From Azospirillum griseum (lineage in GTDB: Bacteria; Pseudomonadota; Alphaproteobacteria; Azospirillales; Azospirillaceae): DNA of 39,055 nt. The DNA lies in assembly GCF_003966125.1 (NCBI RefSeq), contig NZ_RXMA01000036.1, positions 1 through 39,055 on the forward strand, read 5' to 3'. Both the position numbers and the translations under genes were made by a program. The notes under the pieces are model-generated. The model was not told where the DNA came from and searched no databases. It saw only the letters and a program-made list of their open reading frames with translations. Shown one piece after another: positions 23,456 to 34,650 of this stretch (position 1 is its first letter; every line of letters begins with the position of its first letter).

Positions 23456-24799
23456 ATGTCCACCGCCGTCCGTTTTGCCCCCAGCCCGACCGGCCGCATC
23501 CATGTTGGCAACGTGCGCCAGGCGCTCGTCAACTGGCTGTTCGCGCGCAAGACCGGCGGCAGCTTCCTGTTCCGCCTGGACGACACCGACGAGGAGCGCT
23601 CGACCCAAGAGTTCGCCGACGGCATCGCCCGCGATCTGACGTGGCTGGGCCTGACCTGGGATCGTTTCGCCCGCGAAAGCGACCGCTACCCGCGTTACGA
23701 CGAGGTGGCCGAGGCGCTGAAGGCCAGCGGGCGGCTGTACCCCTGCTACGAAACGCCCGAACAGCTCAACCTGAAGCGCGCCAGCCTGGTGTCGCAGGGC
23801 CGCCCGCCGATCTACGACCGCGCCGCCCTGCGCCTGACCGACGCGGAGCGCGCGCAGTTGGAGCGCGACGGCCACAAGCCGCATTGGCGCTTCAAACTGC
23901 TGCCGACGGCGGTGGAATGGACCGATCTGGTGCGCGGCCCGGTGCATTTCGAAGGATCGCTGCTGAGCGACCCGGTGCTGATCCGCGAGGATGGCCGCCC
24001 GCTCTACACCCTGACCAGCGTGGTGGACGACATCGATTTCGCCATCACCCACATCATCCGGGGCGAGGACCACGTCGCCAACACCGCCGTGCAGATCCAG
24101 ATCTTCGAGGCGATCGGCGGGACCGTCCCCCAGTTCGCCCATCTGCCGCTGCTGACCGACGCCGGCGGCGGCGGCCTGTCCAAGCGGTTGGGCAGCCTGT
24201 CCATCGACAGCCTGCGCGACGATGACGGGATCGAGCCGATGGCGGTGAACAGCCTGCTGGCCAAGCTCGGCACCTCCGACCCCATCGAGGCGCGCCGGAC
24301 CCTGGACGAGCTGGTGGCCGATTTCGACCTGGGCAAGATCGCCCGCAGCACGCCGAAATTCGACCCGGAAGAGCTGACCCGCCTGAACGCCCGCATCCTG
24401 CACCTGACCCCCTTCGCCGAGGTGGCCGAACGCTTGGCCGCTCTGGGCCTGGACGGGGTGGACGCCGCCTTCTGGGACGCGGTGCGCCCGAACCTGACCC
24501 GGATCGAGGACGCCCGCGACTGGTGGAGCGTCACCCACGCCCCGGTCGAACCGGTGGTCGAGGACGCCGATTTCCTGCGCGCCGCCGCCGAGCTGCTGCC
24601 CGCCGAACCGTGGGATCTCACCACCTGGGGGGCCTGGACCAACGCGGTGAAGGGGGCCACCGGCCGCAAGGGCAAGGACCTGTTCCTGCCGCTGCGCCGC
24701 GCCGTCACGGGCCGCGACCATGGACCGGAATTGAAGAACCTGCTACCCCTGATCGGTCGGGCGCGCGCGTTGCGCCGCCTGAACGGCGAAACCGCCTGA
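23456..24799 (+). CDS. gltX: Glutamyl-tRNA synthetase
   Basis: The enzyme charges tRNA-Glu and, in many alphaproteobacteria, also tRNA-Gln before amidation by GatCAB. The 447-residue product has the class I signature PSPTGRIHVGN (HIGH variant, residues 10-19), the substrate segment FRLDDTDEERS, HIIRGEDHVANT, and GLSKRLGS as the KMSKS-type loop. The C-terminal anticodon-binding helices are present, so it is a full synthetase rather than the truncated Glu-Q-tRNA(Asp) enzyme. Alphaproteobacteria often carry two gltX genes and this cannot be ranked from the window. cysS follows 35 bases later on the same strand. Confidence 0.93.
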   Translation: MSTAVRFAPSPTGRIHVGNVRQALVNWLFARKTGGSFLFRLDDTDEERSTQEFADGIARDLTWLGLTWDRFARESDRYPRYDEVAEALKASGRLYPCYETPEQLNLKRASLVSQGRPPIYDRAALRLTDAERAQLERDGHKPHWRFKLLPTAVEWTDLVRGPVHFEGSLLSDPVLIREDGRPLYTLTSVVDDIDFAITHIIRGEDHVANTAVQIQIFEAIGGTVPQFAHLPLLTDAGGGGLSKRLGSLSIDSLRDDDGIEPMAVNSLLAKLGTSDPIEARRTLDELVADFDLGKIARSTPKFDPEELTRLNARILHLTPFAEVAERLAALGLDGVDAAFWDAVRPNLTRIEDARDWWSVTHAPVEPVVEDADFLRAAAELLPAEPWDLTTWGAWTNAVKGATGRKGKDLFLPLRRAVTGRDHGPELKNLLPLIGRARALRRLNGETA

Positions 24800-24834
24800 T
24801 CCCTTCACCATCCTTTTGACAGGAGCGCAAGACC

Positions 24835-26211
<1,377 letters not shown>

Positions 26212-26311
26212 ACGGAATCCAGGACTGCAAGCCGGAACCGCAGGCCCGCAACCCTTCCGTGAAGAGTGCGTGATCCCCTCTTGGCGCGGTGGGGGAATGG
26301 GGCAACATTTG

Positions 26312-26352
26312 GGGTGGGTGCGCCGGGGCCGCAATCCCCGACACACCCGCCC
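26312..26352 (-). terminator. Long imperfect hairpin directly after the 24-residue peptide gene
   Basis: Arms 26312-26328 and 26336-26352 pair over 17 positions. On the minus strand this gives one C-A mismatch and two G-U pairs, with a seven-base loop. It starts two bases beyond the peptide stop codon. No T-tract follows, so it may be a terminator or a protective 3' structure; in the other direction it lies 100 bases after cysS. Confidence 0.5.
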
Positions 26353-26354
26353 GA

Positions 26355-26429
26355 TCAGCGGTTCAGGTCATCAAGGAACGCCTTGACGACCTGCAACAGC
26401 AGGATCAGGAGAGCAAGGATCTCTTTCAT
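26355..26429 (-). CDS. 24-residue hydrophobic amphipathic peptide, TisB-like
   Basis: The peptide begins MKEILALLILLLQVVKAF and ends with DDLNR. It is one hydrophobic helix with spaced charged residues and a polar end, much like TisB or other small membrane toxins in length and character. Its ATG is preceded by GGGAGGAGG with AGGAGG exactly eight bases from the start, the best ribosome-binding site in the neighbourhood, and a long hairpin follows the stop. The frame stays open upstream to 26561, but that extension lacks a ribosome-binding site. No antisense antitoxin RNA can be confirmed by eye. A toxin role is inference; a harmless membrane peptide or leader peptide is also possible. Confidence 0.5.
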   Translation of the reverse strand: MKEILALLILLLQVVKAFLDDLNR

Positions 26430-26600
26430 CCTCTGCACCTCCTCCCAAAATGATGGCCCAATGTACGGCGGCGGTGGCTGCCCATCCGCCACCGCGTCCG
26501 CCGCGTCAACAAAGTACAACCCTACATTGGTGTGTAACGCGCCCATTTCGCGCGCCATCATCAGGCGAGTCGCATCAGCGCATCCAGAGCGTGTTCCGAC

Positions 26601-27530
26601 TCACCCCATCACCGCCCAATAGGCCAGGGAGATCGACAGCGGCGACAGCAGGCTGGAGATCAGCAGCGACATCGACACCAGTTCCTTGCCCGACTGGTAG
26701 CGCTCGGCCACGCCATAGACGTTGATGCCGATGGGCAGCGCCGCCGCCGTCACGGCGGGGGCCAGCCATTCGGGCGGCAGGTGGAACACCTTGACTGCCA
26801 ACACCCAGGTCAGGGCCGGGTGCAAACCCACCTTCATCAGAGCCATCACGGTGGCCGGCACCAGTCGTCCGGTCAACGGGCTGTAGGCCAGGGCAGTCCC
26901 CAGCGTGAAACAGGCGCAGGGCAGCACGGTCCCGCCGATCAGCGTCGCCGCCTTCATCACCGCGTCGGGGACCGGCAGACGCAAGGCGTTGGCCGCCAAA
27001 CCCAACGCCATCGCCACGATCATCGGGCTGAGCAGCGTCGCCTTGATCGCGTTCAGCGAGGTCTGAAGCGGTCGCCCGCCCTTGCTGCGCTGGCTTTCGG
27101 CGATGACGGTCACGGTGGTGAACAGCAAGGGCGACTGGAACAGGATCAGCAGCATCAACGGCAGCGCCACACCCGACCCATAGGCGTCCATCAGAATCGG
27201 CGCGCCCAACAGGCCGATGCTGGAAAAGGAAGTGGCAAAACCGACAATCGCCATCTCATCGCGGCGTCCGGCCAGCCAACGCCAGCCGGACCCCAGACCG
27301 AACACCAGAAAGGCGGCGATGAAGAAGGAGCCAACGAACCCCCATTCGACCGGATCGGGAATCGTCGTTTTCGCCATGGCGGAAAACAACAGCCCCGGCA
27401 GCGCATACAGGCCCAGAAAGCGGGAAATGCCCTGCGACAGCGCGTTGCTGAAATTGCCAAACCGGCCGGCGTAAAAGCCGACCAGAATGAGCAGGAACAT
27501 CGGCAACACGATCTGGACAATCAGCGTCAT
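26601..27530 (-). CDS. AEC family (auxin efflux carrier-type) transporter
   Basis: A 309-residue protein with about ten membrane helices in the inverted-repeat AEC pattern. It begins MTLIVQIVLPMFLLILVGFY and has NALSQGISRFLGLYALPGLL, SFSSIGLLGAPILMDAYG and GGTVLPCACFTLG near the crossover regions. Bacterial members often move di- or tricarboxylates such as malate or malonate. ATG 27530 is chosen; a GTG lies four codons upstream and neither has a strong ribosome-binding site. The RraA-like aldolase gene lies 74 bases upstream on the same strand, suggesting a shared substrate pathway. Confidence 0.85.
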   Translation of the reverse strand: MTLIVQIVLPMFLLILVGFYAGRFGNFSNALSQGISRFLGLYALPGLLFSAMAKTTIPDPVEWGFVGSFFIAAFLVFGLGSGWRWLAGRRDEMAIVGFATSFSSIGLLGAPILMDAYGSGVALPLMLLILFQSPLLFTTVTVIAESQRSKGGRPLQTSLNAIKATLLSPMIVAMALGLAANALRLPVPDAVMKAATLIGGTVLPCACFTLGTALAYSPLTGRLVPATVMALMKVGLHPALTWVLAVKVFHLPPEWLAPAVTAAALPIGINVYGVAERYQSGKELVSMSLLISSLLSPLSISLAYWAVMG

Positions 27531-27604
27531 GACGGCTCGCACCCGAAGCCGCGCGGCTCACAACGTCCGCGACCGGTCGATGGTGGTTGGACGACGTCCC
27601 GACG

Positions 27605-28282
27605 TCAGCGGGCACCGGGGGTGAGGATCAGTTCCGGCTCAGGAAGCCCCAGAACATCAACCAGCGTCCGCCCGGACTCCAACTGTTCCGACAGATACTG
27701 CTCATGCGCCAGCAGCGCCATGCAGCGTTCCAGCACCTCGTCGGCCACCGCCAGCGGCACGACGGTGATGCCATCGTCGTCGCCGATGATGAGATCACCC
27801 GGGTTGACCGCGATGCCGCCAACCGCCGCCGTCACGTCCATCTTGCCGCCGAACGCCTTGTGCGGCCCGCGTGGGACCGCACCGCGCGAAAAGACCGGAA
27901 AGCCGATCTGACGGATGTCGGCCAGATCGCGCACCGATCCGTCGATGATCAGACCGCCCACCCCGCGCGACCGGCAGCTCCGCGCCACCCATTCACCGGC
28001 CATCGCCACATCGTCCAGGCCACCGCCCGCGACCACCACCACCTCGCCCGGCCGGGCGATGCTGCAGGCGGTCAGCAGCATGCTGTTGTCGCCGGGCATC
28101 GGCACAACGGTGCGCGCCTGCCCGCAAATCCGCATGCCGGGCGCGCAGGGCTTGATGCTGGCATCCATGCTCTGGCAGCGGTTCTGCGTGTCCGACGCGA
28201 TGCTGCTGGGCACCTTGCGCCACTGCTCCAGAACCTCAACCGAAAGGTGAGGAAATTCGACGTGATAGCGTTGAAGTGCCAT
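27605..28282 (-). CDS. RraA-like aldolase (HMG/CHA aldolase, oxaloacetate decarboxylase type)
   Basis: A 225-residue protein with the family core GLIIDGSVRDLADIRQIGFP and VFSRGAVPRGP, where Arg and Asp bind a divalent metal and the pyruvyl group. Relatives cleave 4-hydroxy-4-methyl- or 4-carboxy-4-hydroxy-2-oxoadipate in aromatic-acid catabolism and decarboxylate oxaloacetate. The RNase E inhibitor RraA has the same fold but a shorter sequence, so the enzyme call is preferred. The adjacent AEC carrier could export or import the organic acid. The start ATG at 28282 reads MALQRYHVEF. No other ring-cleavage gene is in the window. Confidence 0.83.
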   Translation of the reverse strand: MALQRYHVEFPHLSVEVLEQWRKVPSSIASDTQNRCQSMDASIKPCAPGMRICGQARTVVPMPGDNSMLLTACSIARPGEVVVVAGGGLDDVAMAGEWVARSCRSRGVGGLIIDGSVRDLADIRQIGFPVFSRGAVPRGPHKAFGGKMDVTAAVGGIAVNPGDLIIGDDDGITVVPLAVADEVLERCMALLAHEQYLSEQLESGRTLVDVLGLPEPELILTPGAR

Positions 28283-28823
28283 GGAACAGCCTCACTCCTT
28301 CGTGGTCGGACAAGTCTGGGGCGCAACACAGGCCGCGCGCCTGTCCGTTGGAACGGCCGCCTGCGGATTGAAAAAGCAGATAAAATCATCGGTGCCGGGC
28401 GTGAACCGACAACCAAAACACCGAAAGTGGAAGACATTCGCAATCAAGCGCCATCAAAGCATCACATCGCTCACCACGAAATTGTCCTTCAGTGTCTGAT
28501 GCGTTGCGAAACACAACCATGGATTTTTACGCCCAGCGGCCAACCTTTTGCGTCCACATGCGCAAGTAGGTTGACAAACTGTAAATGATGACACGATCAA
28601 ACATCAACTGGATTATCCTACAGATATCAAGGCGTGCATCAAGTCAGGGATAGCCTTTAGATTGTTGATTCTCTGATCCGCGATTTTGACCTTGCGCCTT
28701 ACCCGCCGCGATCAAGGATAGCGTGCCTTGTTTTGAATTGACGCTCTTATAGATTGTATCTTGCGTGATCGCCGTCCCCCTTCCCCGGCGCGCGGGAGGG
28801 AGTCGACGCCATCTGTTGCAGAT
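28283..28823. other. Long, relatively AT-rich intergenic region without a supported gene
   Basis: About 540 bases separate the aldolase start (-) from the ahcY control region (+), well below the genome GC level, especially 28480-28780. No frame has a credible start, ribosome-binding site and composition. A TGATG-N11-CATCA inverted repeat (28586-28606) has LysR-type T-N11-A spacing and could control the aldolase/AEC pair. The bases at 28771-28800 hold a CCCCTTCCCCGGCGCGCGGG-type GC-rich stretch. Otherwise I see nothing definite. Confidence 0.5.
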
Positions 28824-28839
28824 ATAAAGATATCTTTAT
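28824..28839. promoter_or_regulatory. Perfect 16-bp palindromic operator upstream of ahcY
   Basis: ATAAAGATATCTTTAT is its own reverse complement and is AT-only except for the central G/C pair, in an otherwise GC-rich leader. A plausible -10 (TATGCT, 28837-28842) overlaps its right end, with TTGCAG (28816-28821) upstream at 15 bases. That layout fits repression. ArsR-family regulators bind such sites, and SahR is an ArsR-type regulator of the S-adenosylhomocysteine cycle in proteobacteria. Confidence 0.55.
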
Positions 28840-28934
28840 GCTTGCAGCATTTCACAAGCGCTGCTACACCCTGACGCCATGCAGGCGTGGCCCATCCGGC
28901 CCGCCGGACCATCCCCGCGCTCAGGAGACGCCCC

Positions 28935-30236
28935 ATGGCCGCCGCCGCCTTCACCGACTACAAGGTCAAAGACATCAGCCTCGCGGCCTGGGGCCGCAAG
29001 GAAATCGCCATCGCCGAAACCGAAATGCCGGGCCTGATGGCGCTGCGCGCGGAGTTCGGGGAGTCCAAGCCGCTGAAGGGCGCGCGGATCGTCGGCTGCC
29101 TGCACATGACCATCCAGACCGCCGTCCTGATCGAAACGCTGACCGCGCTGGGTGCGACCGTCCGCTGGTCGTCCTGCAACATCTTCTCGACCCAGGATCA
29201 GGCCGCCGCCGCCATCGCCGCCGCTGGCATCCCGGTCTTCGCCTGGAAGGGCGAGACGGAGGAAGAGTTCTGGGAGTGCATCGAGGCCACGCTGCGCGGC
29301 CCGGATGGCTGGACCCCGAACATGATCCTGGACGATGGCGGCGACGTCACCCAGATCATGCACGACAAGTATCCGGAGATGCTGGACGACGTGCGCGGCC
29401 TGTCGGAAGAGACCACGACCGGCGTCCACCGTCTGTACGAGATGATGAAGAAGGGCACGCTGAAGGTTCCCGCCATCAACGTGAACGACAGCGTCACCAA
29501 GTCGAAGTTCGACAACCTGTATGGCTGCCGTGAATCGCTGGTCGACGGTATCAAGCGCGCCACCGACGTGATGATGGCGGGCAAGGTCGCCGTGGTCGCC
29601 GGGTACGGCGACGTGGGCAAGGGGTCGGCCGCCTCGCTGCGCAGCCAGGGTGCGCGCGTCATGGTGACGGAGATCGATCCGATCAACGCGCTCCAGGCCG
29701 CGATGGAAGGCTATCAGGTCGTGACGATGGACGAAGCCGCCCCGCTGGGCGACATCTTCGTCACCGCCACCGGCAACGTGGACGTCATCACGCTGGAGCA
29801 CATGCGCCAGATGAAGGACCGCGCCATCGTCTGCAACATCGGCCACTTCGACAGCGAAATCCAGATCGACTCCCTGCGCAATTACAAGTGGGAAGAGGTC
29901 AAGCCGCAGGTTGACGAGGTCGTGTTCCCCGACGGCAAGCGTCTGATCGTTCTGGCCCAGGGCCGTCTGGTCAATCTGGGCTGCGCCACCGGCCACCCCA
30001 GCTTCGTGATGAGCGCCAGCTTCACCAATCAGGTGCTGGCCCAGATCGAGCTGTGGACCAACGCCGCCGCCTACGAGCGCAAGGTCTACGTCCTGCCCAA
30101 GCATCTCGACGAAAAGGTCGCCCGCCTGCATCTGGAGAAAATCGGGGCCAAGCTGACCACCCTGACCGAAAAGCAGGCCGCCTACATCAGCGTGCCGACC
30201 GAAGGCCCGTACAAGCCGGACCACTACCGCTACTAA
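28935..30236 (+). CDS. ahcY: S-adenosylhomocysteine hydrolase
   Basis: The 433-residue enzyme splits S-adenosylhomocysteine into homocysteine and adenosine, relieving product inhibition of methyltransferases. It begins MAAAAFTDYKVKDISLAAWG. CLHMTIQTAVLIETL and SSCNIFSTQDQAAAAI form the substrate domain, VAVVAGYGDVGKGSAASL is the NAD-binding loop, and the C-terminal KPDHYRY reaches the neighbouring subunit's cofactor in the tetramer. ATG 28935 has AGGAG at the right spacing. A strong terminator follows at 30256-30288, so it is probably monocistronic and controlled by the palindrome upstream. Confidence 0.97.
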   Translation: MAAAAFTDYKVKDISLAAWGRKEIAIAETEMPGLMALRAEFGESKPLKGARIVGCLHMTIQTAVLIETLTALGATVRWSSCNIFSTQDQAAAAIAAAGIPVFAWKGETEEEFWECIEATLRGPDGWTPNMILDDGGDVTQIMHDKYPEMLDDVRGLSEETTTGVHRLYEMMKKGTLKVPAINVNDSVTKSKFDNLYGCRESLVDGIKRATDVMMAGKVAVVAGYGDVGKGSAASLRSQGARVMVTEIDPINALQAAMEGYQVVTMDEAAPLGDIFVTATGNVDVITLEHMRQMKDRAIVCNIGHFDSEIQIDSLRNYKWEEVKPQVDEVVFPDGKRLIVLAQGRLVNLGCATGHPSFVMSASFTNQVLAQIELWTNAAAYERKVYVLPKHLDEKVARLHLEKIGAKLTTLTEKQAAYISVPTEGPYKPDHYRY

Positions 30237-30255
30237 AAACAGCGGTCTTGGATTG

Positions 30256-30288
30256 AAAAAGGGCCGTCCCGGTGGGGCGGCCCTTTTT
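30256..30288 (+). terminator. Rho-independent terminator of ahcY
   Basis: GGGCCGTCCC (30261-30270) pairs with GGGGCGGCCC (30274-30283) with one G-U pair and a three-base loop. It is preceded by AAAAA and followed by TTTTT, so it can work in both directions and also ends the converging lipoprotein gene. Confidence 0.92.
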
Positions 30289-30338
30289 CGTTGCGCGGCT
30301 TTTGACGGGGTGCGGCCCTGGCCGGTCCGCGCGCCGGA

Positions 30339-30938
30339 TCAGCGCCGGATCATCGGGGCCAGATCCTTGCGGATGCCCGCGTCCAGCCGGGCGTTCAGAT
30401 CCTCGATCATCCGTCGGGTGATGTCGAGATAGGTGGCCTCGCGGTCGGCCAGCGCGATGTTTTCCGGCACGGTGGTGGAATAGGTGACGGTGGCCCGCGT
30501 CATGCCGCGAAAGGCCCCGGCGCTGTAGTCGGGCATGTCGCCCGCCACCTCGACCTCCAGCCGCCCGTCGTAACGCTGGGCCTGATCGTTGGTGAAATAG
30601 CCCTTCACCCCCTGGGTCTTGGGCAAGGGGACCTCGATGATGCTGGCGTCCTTGATGGTGACGCGCACCCGCCCGGCCCCGCCCGCCGCCTGCAGCCGTT
30701 CCGACGCCCAGCGCCGCACCGCCTCCGCCGGGGGAACCGCCGACCGCTCCTCCACATGGGTGCCGCCGCCGGGCCGATGGGCGTTGACCAGATCGACGCC
30801 CCCGGCGCTGAAGCGGATCGGGCCGAAGTTCGAAAAATCAATCGGGCGCGGGGCCGGGCGCGGCGGCGCGCTCTGGCAGGCGGACAGCCCCAGAACGGCA
30901 ACGGCGGCAACGGCGAACAGGGAACGGCGGGAGGGCAT
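30339..30938 (-). CDS. Hypothetical lipoprotein, DUF-type
   Basis: A 199-residue protein with a lipoprotein signal, MPSRRSLFAVAAVAVLGLSA, followed by Cys (lipobox LSAC), then a Pro-rich spacer (QSAPPRPAPRPIDF). The mature domain has VRRWASERLQAAGGAGRVRV, PLPKTQGVKGYFTNDQAQ and a long C-terminal helix (MIEDLNARLDAGIRKDLAP). This type of envelope lipoprotein recurs in alphaproteobacteria without a known function. ATG 30938 places the signal at the N-terminus; the frame is open 17 codons further upstream. Confidence 0.8.
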   Translation of the reverse strand: MPSRRSLFAVAAVAVLGLSACQSAPPRPAPRPIDFSNFGPIRFSAGGVDLVNAHRPGGGTHVEERSAVPPAEAVRRWASERLQAAGGAGRVRVTIKDASIIEVPLPKTQGVKGYFTNDQAQRYDGRLEVEVAGDMPDYSAGAFRGMTRATVTYSTTVPENIALADREATYLDITRRMIEDLNARLDAGIRKDLAPMIRR

Positions 30939-31032
30939 GACGGCTCCGAATGGGAACGGACAGGATTGGCCGCTTATATAAGCGGCCAAGCCGTTGCGCG
31001 CACCCCATCCCCAGCGGTCCGCCCGCGAAATA

Positions 31033-31950
31033 TCACCCCCGCCGCCGGGTCGCCAGCGCGATTCCCGTGGCGATCAGGGCGATGCCGACGCCGTGGTACA
31101 GGTGCGGCTGTTCGCCCAGGAACAGCACGGCCAGCAGGCTGCCGAAAACCGGAACCAGATGGATGGCCAGACCGGCGGTGTTGGCCCCGACCAGCTCGAC
31201 CACCCGGTTGAAACAGAGATACGCGACGATGGACGGGAACAGCGCGACATAGCCGACCGCCAGCGCGGTCAGGGCCGTCGGTTCCACCGCGCGCACGGTC
31301 GCGGTTTCCCACAGATAGAAGGGCAGCAGCTCCACCGCGCCGATGGCGAAGGTGGCCACGACAAAACTCAAGCCATGCACCGCCGGTTTGCGGCGCAGGC
31401 AGGTGGTGTAGGCGGCGTAGATCACGATGGCCACCAGCATCCACACGTCGCCCGCGTTGAGTTTCAGCCCGAACAGCACCGCCGGGTCGCCGTGCGAAAT
31501 CAGGGTGGTGGCCCCCACCAGCGACACGACGATGCCCAGCCCTTGGGCCGGTCGCACGCGGTCGTGAAACAGCAGCCAGCTCATCAGCACAATCAGCACC
31601 GGCATGGAGGATTGCAGCATGACGGTGTTGAGCGCCGTGGTGGAGTTCAGCGCGATGTACTGAAAGGTGTTGAACAGGCCGATGCCCAGCGTGCCCAGCA
31701 GCAGCACGTCCTTCCACCCCGCCAGCAGCGGGCGCAGATCGTGGCGCAGATGCTTCCAGGCAAAGGGCAGGATGATGAGCGTGCCCAGGGTCCAGCGCCA
31801 GAAGGCCAGACCGATGGGCGGGACCGCCCCGGCCACCGCCCGGCCCATGACCGCGTTGCCCGCCCAGAACAGGGGCGGCAGCATCATCAACAGCCACGCC
31901 TGATCGATCAGGCGGCGGTTTTTGGCTGGAGCAGCGCGGTCATCGGCCAT
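31033..31950 (-). CDS. DMT superfamily (EamA) transporter
   Basis: A 305-residue protein of about ten membrane helices formed by two EamA repeats. The first contains LPPLFWAGNAVMGR and FNTFQYIALNSTTALNTVML; the second contains GYVALFPSIVAYLCFNRVVE and GSLLAVLFLGEQPH. Members usually export amino acids, metabolites or drugs; the substrate is not readable. Its ATG is seven bases after the stop of the coiled-coil gene, implying co-transcription. Confidence 0.88.
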   Translation of the reverse strand: MADDRAAPAKNRRLIDQAWLLMMLPPLFWAGNAVMGRAVAGAVPPIGLAFWRWTLGTLIILPFAWKHLRHDLRPLLAGWKDVLLLGTLGIGLFNTFQYIALNSTTALNTVMLQSSMPVLIVLMSWLLFHDRVRPAQGLGIVVSLVGATTLISHGDPAVLFGLKLNAGDVWMLVAIVIYAAYTTCLRRKPAVHGLSFVVATFAIGAVELLPFYLWETATVRAVEPTALTALAVGYVALFPSIVAYLCFNRVVELVGANTAGLAIHLVPVFGSLLAVLFLGEQPHLYHGVGIALIATGIALATRRRG

Positions 31951-31957
31951 GGCGGTC

Positions 31958-32287
31958 TCAGCTGCGGCGGCGCGGGGAGGCGAAGGCCGCCGACGCGGCG
32001 GCGACCGCCGAGGAACCGGTGTCGTCGCTGCGGAACACGCTGGCGCGGCTTTCGCGGCGCGGCGGACGCGGGGAATCCTCGCGGCCCTCGCGTTCGGCCT
32101 TTGGCGGCTGGCGGAGTTCGGCGTCGAGTTCGGCGATGCGCTTGACCAGGGCCTCGCGAATGGCGGGGGCGGCGTGAGCCTTCAGCGTCGCAAGCTGCTC
32201 CTTGAGCTGCGCAACCTGCCGCTGCTTCTGCTCGCGGGTGCGCTTGATGGCGACGTTGTCGGAATGCTGGCCCTCGAAGGAGCGCAT
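31958..32287 (-). CDS. Small charged coiled-coil protein, unknown
   Basis: A 109-residue hydrophilic protein. The central part (REQKQRQVAQLKEQLATLKA and AIREALVKRIAELDAELRQP) is a predicted coiled coil, and the C-terminus is Arg/Ser/Ala-rich and probably disordered (PRPPRRESRASVFRSDD...RRRS). There is no signal peptide. A weak GAGG sequence lies upstream of ATG 32287. I recognise no family. It precedes the DMT exporter gene in the same transcript, but the two have no evident common function. Confidence 0.6.
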   Translation of the reverse strand: MRSFEGQHSDNVAIKRTREQKQRQVAQLKEQLATLKAHAAPAIREALVKRIAELDAELRQPPKAEREGREDSPRPPRRESRASVFRSDDTGSSAVAAASAAFASPRRRS

Positions 32288-32476
32288 GGAAAAGCCTCGT
32301 TGTAAGAAGAAAGCAAACGATCCGCCCCGGCCCGGATGAACGGCCTTCGGCGGGAGCGCGGATTATTGGAAGCGACCGGCGGCAAAGCAAGCCTGACTTC
32401 GCCTTGACATTGCGGAAATCGGGCGCAAGCCCGCCGGATCAAGCGGACAGCGCCATCATGGCGCAGATCGTGACGT

Positions 32477-32512
32477 GGAAAGGGCGTCCCTCTTGCGAGG
32501 GACGCCCTTTCC
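32477..32512 (-). terminator. Terminator of the groESL operon
   Basis: A perfect 16-bp stem (32477-32492 with 32497-32512) around a four-base loop lies 36 bases past the groEL stop. On the operon strand the stem ends in CCCTTTCC, so the T-tract is short, but the hairpin is very stable. Confidence 0.8.
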
Positions 32513-32547
32513 GAACCAAAGCGTTGGATCGCCCTGGGACTTCTGAA

Positions 32548-34194
<1,647 letters not shown>

Positions 34195-34245
34195 GTCTCA
34201 ATTCCTCTGAGTATCGAATGTCGAAACGAAGATGGGCGAAGGAAA

Positions 34246-34536
34246 TCAGCCTTCGATCACGCCCATGATGTCGGATTCCTTCATGATGAGGAAATCCTGA
34301 CCTTCGATCTTCACTTCGGTGCCCGACCACTTCCCGAACAGGATGCGGTCGCCGGCCTTGACGTCCAGCGCGACAACTTTGCCCGACTCGTCACGAGCGC
34401 CGGGGCCGACGGCGATGATCTCGCCTTCCTGCGGCTTTTCCTTGGCCGTGTCGGGGATGATGATCCCGCCCTTGGTCTTGGTATCGGACTCCAGACGCTT
34501 GACGACAACGCGGTCGTGGAGCGGACGGAACTTCAT
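34246..34536 (-). CDS. groES: Co-chaperonin GroES (10 kDa)
   Basis: A 96-residue lid of the GroEL chamber. It begins MKFRPLHDRVVVKRLESDTK, has a mobile loop around SDTKTKGGIIIPDTAKEKPQ, and ends IMKESDIMGVIEG. ATG 34536 has AAGGAGG at ideal spacing; the frame continues upstream without a ribosome-binding site. It is the first gene of the operon, with a CIRCE element 57-83 bases upstream. Confidence 0.98.
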   Translation of the reverse strand: MKFRPLHDRVVVKRLESDTKTKGGIIIPDTAKEKPQEGEIIAVGPGARDESGKVVALDVKAGDRILFGKWSGTEVKIEGQDFLIMKESDIMGVIEG

Positions 34537-34592
34537 GGAATGCCTCCTTGGATAAGGCTGGGTCGTGATCTGTTTGGTCCGGGGAGTGAGTG

Positions 34593-34619
34593 TTAGCACT
34601 CACCCCCGGTGAGTGCCAG
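34593..34619 (-). promoter_or_regulatory. CIRCE operator (HrcA site) of groESL
   Basis: TTAGCACTC-N9-GAGTGCCAG matches the CIRCE consensus TTAGCACTC-N9-GAGTGCTAA at 16 of 18 arm positions with the exact nine-base spacer. HrcA bound here represses groESL in the absence of heat stress. hrcA is not in the window. Confidence 0.92.
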
Positions 34620-34622
34620 ACA

Positions 34623-34650
34623 GCTAATCGAAGCCGATGGGGGATTCAAG
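34623..34650 (-). promoter_or_regulatory. Probable groESL promoter
   Basis: On the minus strand, CTTGAA (34645-34650) could be a -35 of the heat-shock or housekeeping type, and ATTAGC (34623-34628) lies near the -10 position, immediately upstream of CIRCE. The -35 is convincing but the -10 is poor. The position relative to CIRCE is what makes it likely. Confidence 0.4.

Noticed and set aside
28586..28600. FNR box (TTGAT-N4-ATCAA) in the aldolase/ahcY gap
   Set aside because: Only the ATCAA half is present at the correct position; the other half reads GATGA.
28850..28920. SAH riboswitch before ahcY
   Set aside because: AAGCGCTGC resembles a piece of the SAH riboswitch core, but the partner strand and the rest of the conserved core (GAGG, GGCUCGG) are absent.
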